From an uncultured Prevotellaceae bacterium (GTDB taxonomy: Bacteria > Bacteroidota > Bacteroidia > Bacteroidales > Bacteroidaceae), in assembly GCA_947169115.1 (NCBI GenBank), contig CAMVOK010000014.1, forward strand, positions 1-64,000: a stretch of DNA of 64,000 nucleotides, given 5' to 3'. Positions 45,528 to 54,311 of this stretch are shown here, piece by piece. Position 1 is the first letter of the stretch. Each line of letters begins with the position of its first letter. The notes beneath the pieces were generated by a model that searched no databases, was not told the DNA's origin, and saw nothing but the letters and a program-made list of their open reading frames with translations. The position numbers and the translations under genes are program-made.

Positions 45528-47795
45528 ATGAAAAAGACATCAATTATAAGCTTATTGATTGGCTGCATGGCCTTGGGCTCGGTGACCACCTCTTGCGAGG
45601 ACATGCTTTCGCCAGACAGCGAACGCCACAGCTACGTTGTGGCCCAAGATACCCTATATAGTTACTGGGGCATCATAAAATCGTGGCAGAACATTGCCGA
45701 ACGCTACATCATTTTGGGTGAATGCCGTGGTGAACTGGTAAGTGGCACGTCATTTGTTAGTGACAGTATAAATGCCATGTTGAACTTCGACATGGGCAAT
45801 TGTCAAGACGGCAGCAACCGCTTCCTGAAGGCAAGTGATTTCTACCATGTCATTAATTCCTGTAATGCCTATTTGGCAGATTGCGACCGTGTGCGTACAA
45901 CAGGCACTCTGGAGCCCTATATGCTGAAAGAAGCAGCTCAGGTGGAAGCTATACGCGCCTGGACTTATCTGCAATTGGTGCAGATTTATGACGAGGTTCC
46001 CTTCCGCACAGAGCCCCTGCTTACCACGGACGATATCAGCAACTTCATGAAAGCTCCCAAGACGGTCAACTCCATGAATTTGATTAATGAACTGGAAACT
46101 CCGTTGAAAGAGGCCCTGCAAGTGGAACTTCGCTATGGACAGCCCCAATATGAGAGTTATGGATTTAACCAACTCATGTGCCATAGCAGCAAGGTTATGA
46201 TTCCCCTCAATGTAATTCTGGGTGATTTATACCTAACCGCCAATCGTTATGAGGAAGCTGCTAAATACTACTATGACTATCTGTCGAACAACCAAGGACA
46301 AGGACACCTTGTAGCTGGTGGGGTGCCTGCAACCAATTACTATTATGCCATCCAAACCACCAACATGGATCAACCCCGGTATTCATACAGTTGGCAAAAT
46401 ACCACAAACCCTTGGACTGACAGGACTAAAACTTCACAGAGGTCAGAATCCATAACTGCCATTCCTTCCAGCACAAACATTTTGTGGGGCTCAGTATTGC
46501 GTGGCGTGCAGCAGATTTATGGTTTCGACAGTAAGATTACGGTAGCCACAGGTGAATATGATGTTACACTTGGTGGAAGCGGTGGTACTAAAGATACCAC
46601 AGTAGTAGCAACATCGGCCAATGTAACCCTGACTCCTCAACAAGAAGCCAAGCAGTTAACTGCCAGCCCTGCATATCTAACATTAACAGAACAGCAGGAT
46701 TTTGAAATCTACGAAGGTACTACAGATGTCAATACTCATAAACTGATTGTTGCCAAAGATATTCCTGATGGACGTCGATACTGGTTGATGGATCAATACG
46801 TTAGTTACTCCAATGGCTTGAGTGGACGTGAGAAATTCATCAGCAAGATGGGTTCCAGTTTCTCTACGGTTGCACACGTAATATACCGTAAGAGCATGAT
46901 ATGGCTACGCTTTGCCGAGGCTCTTAATCGTGCCGGTTATCCCAGTTATGCCTTTGCTATCCTGAGAAGCGGACTTTGCAGCAATAAAGTAGATTGGTAT
47001 CCAAGCCCTGGAACAACAGACTATGCAGTAAAGGACTCCTCACACTATTTTGTCACTTCAACCAAGGACACAATACCTGCTACCTATAAAGCAGGCACCT
47101 ATGGCAATAACCAGAAAGCTGCGCTGGTTGCAGCCCTTGACCAGATGATAACAGACGGAGATTTGGATGCAACTGAGGTTTACGATGACAACAATGACCT
47201 TATCGCAACAAAGTTCAAGGTCTATCCCCTCTCCTACGAAAACTATCCCGATGAAGCCTGCACCAAAGAACTGTACTATCTTGACCAGCGCGAAGCAAAG
47301 AAGACACCCTATTATCTGAATTTCAACCTGCCAGAATTCAATGGAACATTAGGTGGTTCTTCCTACTTGCGTCGCACGGATGTTGATGACATCTCATTAT
47401 CAATAGAAATGGATACTTGGGGAACAGAAAATGGAACAGTTGGTATTCACAGCCATGGTTGCGGTAGGTTAAAGTATGGTGAAAAAGACAGCAAATTTGA
47501 CTACGTAAAGAAAGTCATTGAGAAGGCTGCCCAGCCCAAGTACGGTCGGACGCTTACCAAGGCTGATATCTACACCATTGACCATACAAGTGACGATATC
47601 GTGATTAAGTGCGTGGAAGACTTGATTGTAGATGAGGAGGCCCTGGAACTGGCCTTTGAGGGAACACGTTTCTTCGACCTCATGCGTGTTGACAACCATC
47701 GTGGTGGCGACGGCTCCTACATTGCCGACAAACTGGCAAGTAGAAAGTCTGGACTGGCACGTTCGCAGATGTTCTTCCCTCTCCCCCAAAGATAA
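45528..47795 (+). CDS. SusD/RagB-type surface lipoprotein 2
   Basis: A 755-residue lipoprotein (lipobox VTTSC followed by EDM). SusD features are the helical middle with QVEAIRAWTYLQLVQIYDEV and the C-terminal ELAFEGTRFFDLMRVDNH. It is much longer than usual, with an insertion of about 150 residues after residue 250 (a low-complexity Thr/Ser/Gly-rich part including LGGSGGTKDTT). It closes the seven-gene operon and is followed by a strong terminator. Confidence 0.9.
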   Translation: MKKTSIISLLIGCMALGSVTTSCEDMLSPDSERHSYVVAQDTLYSYWGIIKSWQNIAERYIILGECRGELVSGTSFVSDSINAMLNFDMGNCQDGSNRFLKASDFYHVINSCNAYLADCDRVRTTGTLEPYMLKEAAQVEAIRAWTYLQLVQIYDEVPFRTEPLLTTDDISNFMKAPKTVNSMNLINELETPLKEALQVELRYGQPQYESYGFNQLMCHSSKVMIPLNVILGDLYLTANRYEEAAKYYYDYLSNNQGQGHLVAGGVPATNYYYAIQTTNMDQPRYSYSWQNTTNPWTDRTKTSQRSESITAIPSSTNILWGSVLRGVQQIYGFDSKITVATGEYDVTLGGSGGTKDTTVVATSANVTLTPQQEAKQLTASPAYLTLTEQQDFEIYEGTTDVNTHKLIVAKDIPDGRRYWLMDQYVSYSNGLSGREKFISKMGSSFSTVAHVIYRKSMIWLRFAEALNRAGYPSYAFAILRSGLCSNKVDWYPSPGTTDYAVKDSSHYFVTSTKDTIPATYKAGTYGNNQKAALVAALDQMITDGDLDATEVYDDNNDLIATKFKVYPLSYENYPDEACTKELYYLDQREAKKTPYYLNFNLPEFNGTLGGSSYLRRTDVDDISLSIEMDTWGTENGTVGIHSHGCGRLKYGEKDSKFDYVKKVIEKAAQPKYGRTLTKADIYTIDHTSDDIVIKCVEDLIVDEEALELAFEGTRFFDLMRVDNHRGGDGSYIADKLASRKSGLARSQMFFPLPQR

Positions 47796-47812
47796 ACCAA
47801 TAAGGGCATAAA

Positions 47813-47852
47813 AAAAACCGACGGCCTCCGAAAATGGAGATCGTCGGTTTTT
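47813..47852. terminator. Bidirectional terminator between SusD 2 and comEC
   Basis: AAAAACCGACG (47813-47823) pairs with CGTCGGTTTTT (47842-47852); a mismatch separates an inner CTCC/GGAG stem. T runs lie on both strands. The comEC stop codon overlaps its right edge. Confidence 0.85.
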
Positions 47853-49110
47853 ATGTGGATAAAAAAAATGTCATGAATAAGAGAAGCAGGGCAGCCAACA
47901 AATAGGGCCACGAACGAAAGAAAAGAGCCATGCGAAGTCTTGGCAAAGGAACATCGGGAACACGCAACACATAGAGAACGGGAAGAAGGCAAAGCAGGGC
48001 TGCATAGGATAAAACGACCTGATCCAAAGAGAAAATAAGATGTTCTGCCCGACTAAAAGAGAGATTGGAGACGAGAGACATTAGACTATGCTGTAAGCTT
48101 ATCAATACCTCAACACAGAAGGAAAAGAGAAATGCAACGCCTACCGGATATGTTAAAAGCATAAACAGGGCAGCATAGAGTATGGCTGTTGCCAGCATGA
48201 TGTATATGGGACTAAAGAGAAGACTGGAAAGTACAAAACTATGGAAGTAATGTAACAGGAGGGGAAGGGTTACGATTTGTGCAGAAAAAGATAGGGCTAC
48301 AACCTTATATAGCCAAGTGGAAAGGCGATGGTGTGGATGCCACAAGCCTGTAAGAGCGGGGTAGATGAAAAGAATACCTGACACGGCCATAAAGGAAAGT
48401 TGGAAACCCACATCGAATAACGAATCTGGACTTATCAGCAACAATAGGAAAGCGGCTAAACCGAGTGCATGTACTCCACTGTTCCCTACCAAACGCACTT
48501 GACCAATGATAAAAACAGATAGCATCAGAGAGGCACGACACAAAGACGATGGAAATCCTGCAACTAAAGCATACCCCCACATGAGACATATCTCGATAAA
48601 ACCTATCAGATAGCGAATTCGGTATTGTACGGAACGAACGAGTATAAAATTGAAGAGGCCAAATAAGATGCCAAGATGCAGCCCGGAAAGGGCCAGGATG
48701 TGTGAAGCTCCAGTCTGGCGATATAAATCGACTAACGAAGGGGATAATAACGACCGTTGGCCGAGAAGCATGGCAGAAAGCAATGATGAGGATGTCTCAC
48801 ATAATCCAACTTGATGTATAACAGATGATACGGAAGAGGACACCGATGTCCCCCACTCCACCAGAAATGTCGGAAGAATAAAGAAATCGCCCAATTGTGC
48901 CCGAACCCATCCCACGTCAATAAAGAAGAATGACAAGGCGAGGAAAGGCACCCAACCGTTCCGGCTTACCACATAAGCATAGAGCAGCAAAAGAGCAACA
49001 CCTATTAAAGCAAAAGCTGTACCCACGGGTACAACTATATAAGTGCCCAAGAAAATGCCGACAGCCAAACAAATGGCCATCTGCAGCATTAAGAACCTAT
49101 CGCTTATCAC
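47851..49110 (-). CDS. comEC: ComEC/Rec2-type DNA channel, short form
   Basis: A 419-residue polytopic membrane protein with the competence-domain core GASHILALSGLHLGILFGL and FPSSLCRASLM. Full ComEC proteins of 650-750 residues add an OB-fold domain and a C-terminal metallo-beta-lactamase domain; neither is visible here. Its start overlaps rpe by four bases. It could still translocate single-stranded DNA with separate partners, or may have another role. Confidence 0.82.
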   Translation of the reverse strand: MISDRFLMLQMAICLAVGIFLGTYIVVPVGTAFALIGVALLLLYAYVVSRNGWVPFLALSFFFIDVGWVRAQLGDFFILPTFLVEWGTSVSSSVSSVIHQVGLCETSSSLLSAMLLGQRSLLSPSLVDLYRQTGASHILALSGLHLGILFGLFNFILVRSVQYRIRYLIGFIEICLMWGYALVAGFPSSLCRASLMLSVFIIGQVRLVGNSGVHALGLAAFLLLLISPDSLFDVGFQLSFMAVSGILFIYPALTGLWHPHHRLSTWLYKVVALSFSAQIVTLPLLLHYFHSFVLSSLLFSPIYIMLATAILYAALFMLLTYPVGVAFLFSFCVEVLISLQHSLMSLVSNLSFSRAEHLIFSLDQVVLSYAALLCLLPVLYVLRVPDVPLPRLRMALFFRSWPYLLAALLLLFMTFFLST

Positions 49111-49754
49111 GAGAGGGATTTCAGATTTTCAACTGCCTGCCGGGGATTAGGCGCTCCAAAAACAAAGGAACCCGCAACCAACACGTCGGCACCGGCCTCG
49201 GCCAACTGCTGCCCTGTCTCCATATTTACGCCCCCATCAATTTCAATCAATGCCGTACTTCCTGTCTCATGTATCAGACGACGTAACTCAACCACCTTTT
49301 GCAAGGTGTGGGTAATAAACTTCTGACCGCCAAAACCAGGATTGACAGACATCAACAGTACCATATCTACCTCGGTTATGATGTCTGACAAGAGGCTAAC
49401 TGGTGTAGAAGGACACAAGGTGATGGCAGGATGCAAACCAGCCTCACGTATCTGCTGAAGCACACGATGATGGTGGGTCAACGCTTCGTAATGCACATTC
49501 ATGTAATATGCTCCAAGAGCGGCCACCTGTGGTATGAACTTCTGAGGTTCCACTATCATCAAGTGAACATCCAAGGGTTTCTTACAGATACGAGCAACAT
49601 GTTTCAAGACAGGGAAACCGAATGAGATATTCGGTACAAAAACACCGTCCATCACATCCAAATGCAAGTAATCGGCGTGGCTCTGGTTGAACCACTCCAT
49701 CTCCCGTTCCAAATTACCGAAATCGGCTGCCAATAAAGACGGTGCAACTAACAT
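49107..49754 (-). CDS. rpe: Ribulose-phosphate 3-epimerase
   Basis: A 215-residue TIM-barrel epimerase. The catalytic segments are present: SLLAADFGNLEREM, HLDVMDGVFVPN with metal-binding HxD, VLLMSVNPGFGGQ and EIDGGVN. It interconverts ribulose 5-phosphate and xylulose 5-phosphate in the pentose phosphate pathway. Both edges overlap neighbours: comEC downstream by four bases and a 34-codon ORF upstream by seven. Confidence 0.95.
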   Translation of the reverse strand: MLVAPSLLAADFGNLEREMEWFNQSHADYLHLDVMDGVFVPNISFGFPVLKHVARICKKPLDVHLMIVEPQKFIPQVAALGAYYMNVHYEALTHHHRVLQQIREAGLHPAITLCPSTPVSLLSDIITEVDMVLLMSVNPGFGGQKFITHTLQKVVELRRLIHETGSTALIEIDGGVNMETGQQLAEAGADVLVAGSFVFGAPNPRQAVENLKSLS

Positions 49755-49852
49755 GATGCTCGGAGAGGTTTATAGGTCCGGGCAAATTCGCGAATGTATT
49801 GCAGGACTGCTGGATTGGGTTGATAAGATTCCTGAGGTAAAAACTGCATCAT
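49748..49852 (-). CDS. 34-codon small ORF upstream of rpe
   Basis: Translating the minus strand from ATG 49852 gives MMQFLPQESYQPNPAV continuing LQYIREFARTYKPL and RASC, then TAG at 49748-49750. The frame has no interruption, and its stop overlaps the rpe start by seven bases, as in translational coupling. The pattern of prolines followed by an amphipathic helix (LQYIREFARTYK) resembles small Bacteroidetes proteins of unknown function that I recall with the same IRxxARTYR-like helix; that match is from memory. It could be a leader peptide for rpe-comEC. Confidence 0.5.
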   Translation of the reverse strand: MMQFLPQESYQPNPAVLQYIREFARTYKPLRASC

Positions 49853-49912
49853 AGGCAAATAGAATTTAGGGTTATATGGGTATAATTGTGCCTTGTACCT
49901 TTATAACGTAAG

Positions 49913-49966
49913 AAGTCTGCCAAATATTGTATCTGACAGACTTTATTTTGTTGCGATGTTATCGCA
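49913..49966. other. Two hairpins downstream of the sigma-factor gene
   Basis: AAGTCTG and CAGACTT flank an 18-base loop region with extra pairing near its base, and TGCGAT (49952-49957) pairs with ATCGCA (49961-49966). They could end the ECF sigma-factor message on the minus strand. Confidence 0.4.
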
Positions 49967-49987
49967 GCATACAAAAAAGGGGGGAAA

Positions 49988-50602
49988 CTAAACAGCAAGA
50001 TAGAGGTCGCGATGCTCTGCCATGCGACGGAGGTTTATCATAGCATACCGCATTCGCCCCAAAGAAGTATTGATACTTACTCCTGTTTTCTCGGCAATCT
50101 CCTTAAACGACATATCCTCGTAATAACGCATATAAACAACCTCCTTCTGGGCTTCAGGCAACCGTTCTATCATCATGCGTACATCCTCATGAGACTGCTC
50201 TACCAACATTTTGGCTTCAATGTTCGGTTCGCTATACCTGGGGTCATTAAACAAATCGCCAACCACATCCCCTTGGTCGTCCGTTACCTCATGAGACACG
50301 ACCATGTGGGTGGAACTTCTCTGACTACGAAAACGGTCGAGCACCTGATTACGCGCAACTCGCATAATCCATGAGTTGAACTGACCAGTTTCGGTATAAT
50401 GTCCATTGCGAATGGCCATGATAATCCGTACAAATGTGTCCTGAAAAACATCGTTAGCCAAATCCGTATCTGGAATCATACAACGGATATAACTAAATAC
50501 CTTGGTCTGGTATCTTTCCAAGAGGATGTCAAATGCGTGAAAATCGCCTTCCTCGTACGCGCTCACCAGTTGTTCGTCGGTAAGCTTTACGTAATTGTCC
50601 AT
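49988..50602 (-). CDS. ECF-type RNA polymerase sigma factor
   Basis: A 204-residue sigma-70 family factor. Region 2 is AFDILLERYQTKVFSYIRCM with the core-binding NDVFQDTFVRI; region 4 contains LPEAQKEVVYMRYYEDMSFKEIAEKTGVS, a clear HTH (given here as two pieces in the protein). No FecR or anti-sigma gene lies beside it, so its signal is unknown. It sits alone between fmt and the rpe group with its own promoter. Confidence 0.9.
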   Translation of the reverse strand: MDNYVKLTDEQLVSAYEEGDFHAFDILLERYQTKVFSYIRCMIPDTDLANDVFQDTFVRIIMAIRNGHYTETGQFNSWIMRVARNQVLDRFRSQRSSTHMVVSHEVTDDQGDVVGDLFNDPRYSEPNIEAKMLVEQSHEDVRMMIERLPEAQKEVVYMRYYEDMSFKEIAEKTGVSINTSLGRMRYAMINLRRMAEHRDLYLAV

Positions 50603-50672
50603 TACCTTAATTTTAGTTAGTTATCGGGGTAATGTTGTATCTATAGGCGAATATTTTTTTGTTAAACGACTG

Positions 50673-50680
50673 CAAATATA
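50673..50680 (-). promoter_or_regulatory. -7 box of the ECF sigma-factor gene
   Basis: TATATTTG on the minus strand, about 70 bases before the start codon at 50602. Confidence 0.55.
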
Positions 50681-50745
50681 AGTAATTATTACGAAACACA
50701 GGTTACTAATTACAATTTATTTGCTATAAAAGTATCAAAAAAAAC

Positions 50746-51702
50746 TTAAATAACACACTCAGCCGAAATATGTGCACCGCGAAGGAAGTCTTCTGTAGGC
50801 ATTCGGCGCTTGCCAGCCAGTTGCAAGGAAACCACTTCAATCCACCCCTCACGACAGGCAATCCGAAGATAGGACTTGCCATCCGTATCTATGCTTCCAG
50901 GCATCGCCTTACTGGCTTCATTGACAATCCGACACTGATATATCTTGAGCATTGTACCCGAGAGTGTTGTCCATGCTGCCGGATATGGGGAAAGACCTCT
51001 CACGAAGTTGTAAACTTGGCGGGCAGTCAACTCATTCCATCTTATCTGGCAAGTCTCCTTGAATATCTTGGGAGCAGGACGTAAGGGGGTATCCACTGTC
51101 AGTTCGCTCTGAGATATAGGATGTACTGCTCCGCGAGCCACATCATCAACCGTACGCAAAACAAGTTCTGCTCCAAGAACCATCAGGCGGTCATGAACAG
51201 CCTCTACATCGTCTTCCTCATAAATGGGTACAGCCTCCCGATATATAACCTGTCCTGTATCAATGTCATGGTCAAGAAAGAAGGTGGTAATACCTGTTTC
51301 CTTATCCCCATTAATGATGGCCCAGTTGATGGGAGCCGCACCGCGATACTGCGGCAATAAAGCAGCATGAAGATTGAATGTTCCTAAACGTGGCATGGAC
51401 CACACTACCTCCGGCAACATGCGGAAAGCAACGACTACCTGCAAGTCGGCTTGATAACTGCGTAACTGTTCGAGGAAAGTCTCGTCCTTCAATTTCTCTG
51501 GCTGTAAAACGGGAATAGCATGAGCCACGGCATACTGTTTGACTGGACTTTGCTGCAATACATCATGATGACGTCCGACAGGTTTGTCCGGCATGGTGAT
51601 AACAGCCACAATATTATAGCCCCCCTCAACAAGGCGGCGAAGAGGCTCGACCGCAAAATCGGGCGTGCCCATATAGATGATTCTCAAACTCTCTTTCTCC
51701 AT
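50746..51702 (-). CDS. fmt: Methionyl-tRNA formyltransferase
   Basis: A 318-residue enzyme with the start LRIIYMGTPDFAVEPLR and the catalytic neighbourhood GTFNLHAALLPQYRGAAPINW. It formylates initiator Met-tRNA. A longer frame reaching 51918 would read through the heptamer tract and the 3' end of the ClC gene; the ATG at 51702 gives the normal family length. Confidence 0.95.
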   Translation of the reverse strand: MEKESLRIIYMGTPDFAVEPLRRLVEGGYNIVAVITMPDKPVGRHHDVLQQSPVKQYAVAHAIPVLQPEKLKDETFLEQLRSYQADLQVVVAFRMLPEVVWSMPRLGTFNLHAALLPQYRGAAPINWAIINGDKETGITTFFLDHDIDTGQVIYREAVPIYEEDDVEAVHDRLMVLGAELVLRTVDDVARGAVHPISQSELTVDTPLRPAPKIFKETCQIRWNELTARQVYNFVRGLSPYPAAWTTLSGTMLKIYQCRIVNEASKAMPGSIDTDGKSYLRIACREGWIEVVSLQLAGKRRMPTEDFLRGAHISAECVI

Positions 51703-51707
51703 CTCAC

Positions 51708-51790
51708 ATTTACCATTTTTCCATTTACCATTTACCATTTGCCATTTGTCATTTGACATTTCCCATTTGACATTTACCATTTGACATTTC
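51708..51790. repeat. CATTTAC heptamer tract between clc and fmt
   Basis: CATTTAC, CATTTGC, CATTTGT, CATTTGA and CATTTCC variants repeat with period 7 for twelve units (one unit has 8). The tract fills the gap between two co-oriented genes. Confidence 0.88.
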
Positions 51791-51793
51791 CCG

Positions 51794-53638
51794 TCAATCG
51801 TCACTAATATCAGCCAACATTTGACGATACATGGTAAACACTCTCGACTTGCGAATAAAGCCAACAAAACAGCCAGAAGAATCCACCACAGGTAATGTCC
51901 ATGCTCCTGTCCGCTCAAACACTTTCACAACATCGTCCATCTCATCCTGTGTTGACAGACGCGATGCAGGCTCTACCATCAGTTCACTCACGCGATAACG
52001 CTGATAGAGTTCTGTACGGAACATGATGTGACGAATGTCATCAATATAAAGCACCGCCACTAACTGTCGCTGGGCATTAAGAACGGGGAATACACTGTGT
52101 TTGGATACGGCAATCTGTTTTACAACCTCACCCAGTGTCATCTCTGGGGTCAGGAACTTACTATAACGGTCTATAACCGAATCCATACTCATTAGCGTGA
52201 GAATGGCTCTGTCCTTGTTATGTGTAAGCAACTCACCACGACGTGCCAATCGCATGGCATAGATGCTATGAGGTTCAAAGAAATGGATGGTAAGATAGGC
52301 ACATACGGAAACTACCATCAAGGGCATGAACAACTGGTAACCACCAGTAAGTTCAGCTATAAGGAATATACCCGTCAAAGGGGCGTGCATCACACCGCTC
52401 ATCAAGCCACACATGCCCAACAGCGCATAATTGTTCTCTGGGAGATTCACACCCAAGACTTCATTTTGGTTCCATATTTGCGAGAAAACAAAACCAAAAA
52501 TGCAACCAAGGAATAGCGTGGGGGCAAATATACCACCACAACCGCCACCGCCATTGGTAGCCGTGGAAGCAAAGACCTTAAAAATAATAACCAAGGAGAG
52601 ATAGACCAACAGCATATTGTTGTGACCATAGAAGAGCGAGTGATTGAGTGCTGTAAGCCAATCCTGCTCTCCCTTACCACTTAAAAGCAGTTCAATAAGG
52701 TCATAACCTTCACCATACAGCGATGGGAACAAGTATATCAACACAGAAAGCATGGCTCCACCAAAAGCAAACCGTGCATAGGGATGGCGAAAGCGACGGA
52801 AAATCTCCTCAAGTGCATTCATTGTGCGGGTAAAGTACAAAGATACCAATCCACAACCAATGCCCAAGAGTATATTGGCAGGTAAACGAGTTACAGAAAA
52901 TACGTAATCGTGGTGAAATTCAAAGATTGGGGTAATCCCCGTAAGGGCAAAGGTAACAGTTGCCGCCGTAACGCAGGAAACAAGCAAGGGTAGCAAGGAG
53001 CCCATGGTCATGTCTATCATCAAAACCTCCAACACAAAGGCCAAACCCGCAATAGGAGCCTTGAATATACCAGCCACAGCACCAGCTGCGCCACACCCCA
53101 CAAGCAGCATCAATTGTTTGGCATTCAATCGGAACATGCGTCCCAGATTACTTCCAATAGCAGAACCAGTAAGTACAATAGGAGCCTCGGCACCTACAGA
53201 ACCACCAAAACCGATGGTAATGGCAGAGGCAATAACACTACTCCAACAATTATGAGCCTTTATCTGACTTTGTTTACGGGCTATGGCAAAAAGAATCTTG
53301 GTTACACCATGGCCAATATCGTCCCGAACAATGCGCCTGATGAAAACCGAAGTAAGAAAGATGCCGACAACAGGATATATGAGATAGAGCCAGTTAGAAG
53401 AGGATATGCTGAACTGGTGAGTCAACATATACTGGATATAGGAGATAAGCCATTTCAAGAAAAGACCTGCAAAGGCTGTCAGGACACCCACTGCAAGGGC
53501 AAGAAGCAGCATGAAGTGTTTTTCCTTAATGCCACGTTTGCTCCATATAATGAGACGACTATAGAGCCTTCCCCTACCCCCTCCCAAAGAGGCAGATTGA
53601 ACAGCATTGCGAGTAGCCTGTATCTTATTATTCACCAT
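51794..53638 (-). CDS. ClC-family chloride channel/transporter with CBS pair
   Basis: A 614-residue membrane protein with about ten hydrophobic segments. The gating-glutamate motif appears as GGSVGAEAPIVLTG; a second selectivity region is GIFKAPIAG. Residues about 470-610 form two CBS domains (MSMDSVIDRYSKFLTPEMTL, MVEPASRLSTQDEMDD). It could be a Cl-/H+ exchanger or channel. A GTG at 53692 coupled to the tsaC-like stop is an alternative start. The N-terminal SASLGGGRGRLYS is coded by a palindromic arm. Confidence 0.87.
   Translation of the reverse strand: MVNNKIQATRNAVQSASLGGGRGRLYSRLIIWSKRGIKEKHFMLLLALAVGVLTAFAGLFLKWLISYIQYMLTHQFSISSSNWLYLIYPVVGIFLTSVFIRRIVRDDIGHGVTKILFAIARKQSQIKAHNCWSSVIASAITIGFGGSVGAEAPIVLTGSAIGSNLGRMFRLNAKQLMLLVGCGAAGAVAGIFKAPIAGLAFVLEVLMIDMTMGSLLPLLVSCVTAATVTFALTGITPIFEFHHDYVFSVTRLPANILLGIGCGLVSLYFTRTMNALEEIFRRFRHPYARFAFGGAMLSVLIYLFPSLYGEGYDLIELLLSGKGEQDWLTALNHSLFYGHNNMLLVYLSLVIIFKVFASTATNGGGGCGGIFAPTLFLGCIFGFVFSQIWNQNEVLGVNLPENNYALLGMCGLMSGVMHAPLTGIFLIAELTGGYQLFMPLMVVSVCAYLTIHFFEPHSIYAMRLARRGELLTHNKDRAILTLMSMDSVIDRYSKFLTPEMTLGEVVKQIAVSKHSVFPVLNAQRQLVAVLYIDDIRHIMFRTELYQRYRVSELMVEPASRLSTQDEMDDVVKVFERTGAWTLPVVDSSGCFVGFIRKSRVFTMYRQMLADISDD
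53568..53592. repeat. Palindromic arm inside the ClC gene
   Basis: CTTCCCCTACCCCCTCCCAA followed by AGAGG resembles the element arm at 15931; it lies in the coding region for the cytoplasmic N-terminus. Confidence 0.5.
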
Positions 53639-53688
53639 ATCATCATTCTTCTTTATTGCCTGACTTGATGTGCCATGAAACCTTATCC

Positions 53689-54258
53689 TCACCTGCGAAT
53701 AACCGTAACGGCACCGTCCTCCTTTAGTTTGATAATACTTGATGCCCTTCCATCTGACTTACGTCCACGGGCAAACTGCACAATATAATCGACCTTAGAG
53801 GTTATCTCCTCGGGTATGTCATAGAAACTCTTTGGCGAAGGTTCACCACTCAAGTTGGCTGATGTAGAAACAATGGCTTTCTGGAATCGATAACACAACT
53901 GACGAGAAAACTCCTCCTTGGTCACCCGAATACCTAATGAGCCATCCTCGGCTACTAAATTGGGAGCGACATTGACGGCTCCATCCAGTATCAGAGTCAG
54001 TGGGCGATCGGCATACTCAATAAGTTCCCATGCCACATCGGGCACATTACGAAAGTAGCGTTGCATGCGATTGGCCGAATCAACAAGGCATATCAGTGCT
54101 TTCGAATCAGCCCTGTGCTTTATCTCATATACCCGCTGAACGGCCTCAGCATTCGAAGCATCACAGCCAATACCCCAGATGGTATCGGTAGGATAAAGTA
54201 TCACACCACCTTTTCGCAAAACCTCTACGGCATTCTTTATGTCTATGTCACAGTTCAT
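53689..54258 (-). CDS. L-threonylcarbamoyladenylate synthase (YrdC/Sua5)
   Basis: A 189-residue YrdC-domain enzyme. Characteristic segments are GGVILYPTDTIWGIGCD, the KHR-type basic motif IKHRADSKAL, DRPLTLIL and STSANLSGEPSP. It makes threonylcarbamoyl-AMP for the t6A37 modification of tRNA. It follows prfC after 53 bases in a minus-strand run. Confidence 0.93.
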   Translation of the reverse strand: MNCDIDIKNAVEVLRKGGVILYPTDTIWGIGCDASNAEAVQRVYEIKHRADSKALICLVDSANRMQRYFRNVPDVAWELIEYADRPLTLILDGAVNVAPNLVAEDGSLGIRVTKEEFSRQLCYRFQKAIVSTSANLSGEPSPKSFYDIPEEITSKVDYIVQFARGRKSDGRASSIIKLKEDGAVTVIRR

Positions 54259-54311
54259 TGGATAGGATTTATAGGAACGATGGTAACTATTGGGACTATA
54301 TGTATTATATC

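Noticed and set aside
51703..51918. Upstream extension of the fmt frame
   Set aside because: It translates the CATTTAC tract and the 3' end of the ClC gene; family length is met from 51702.
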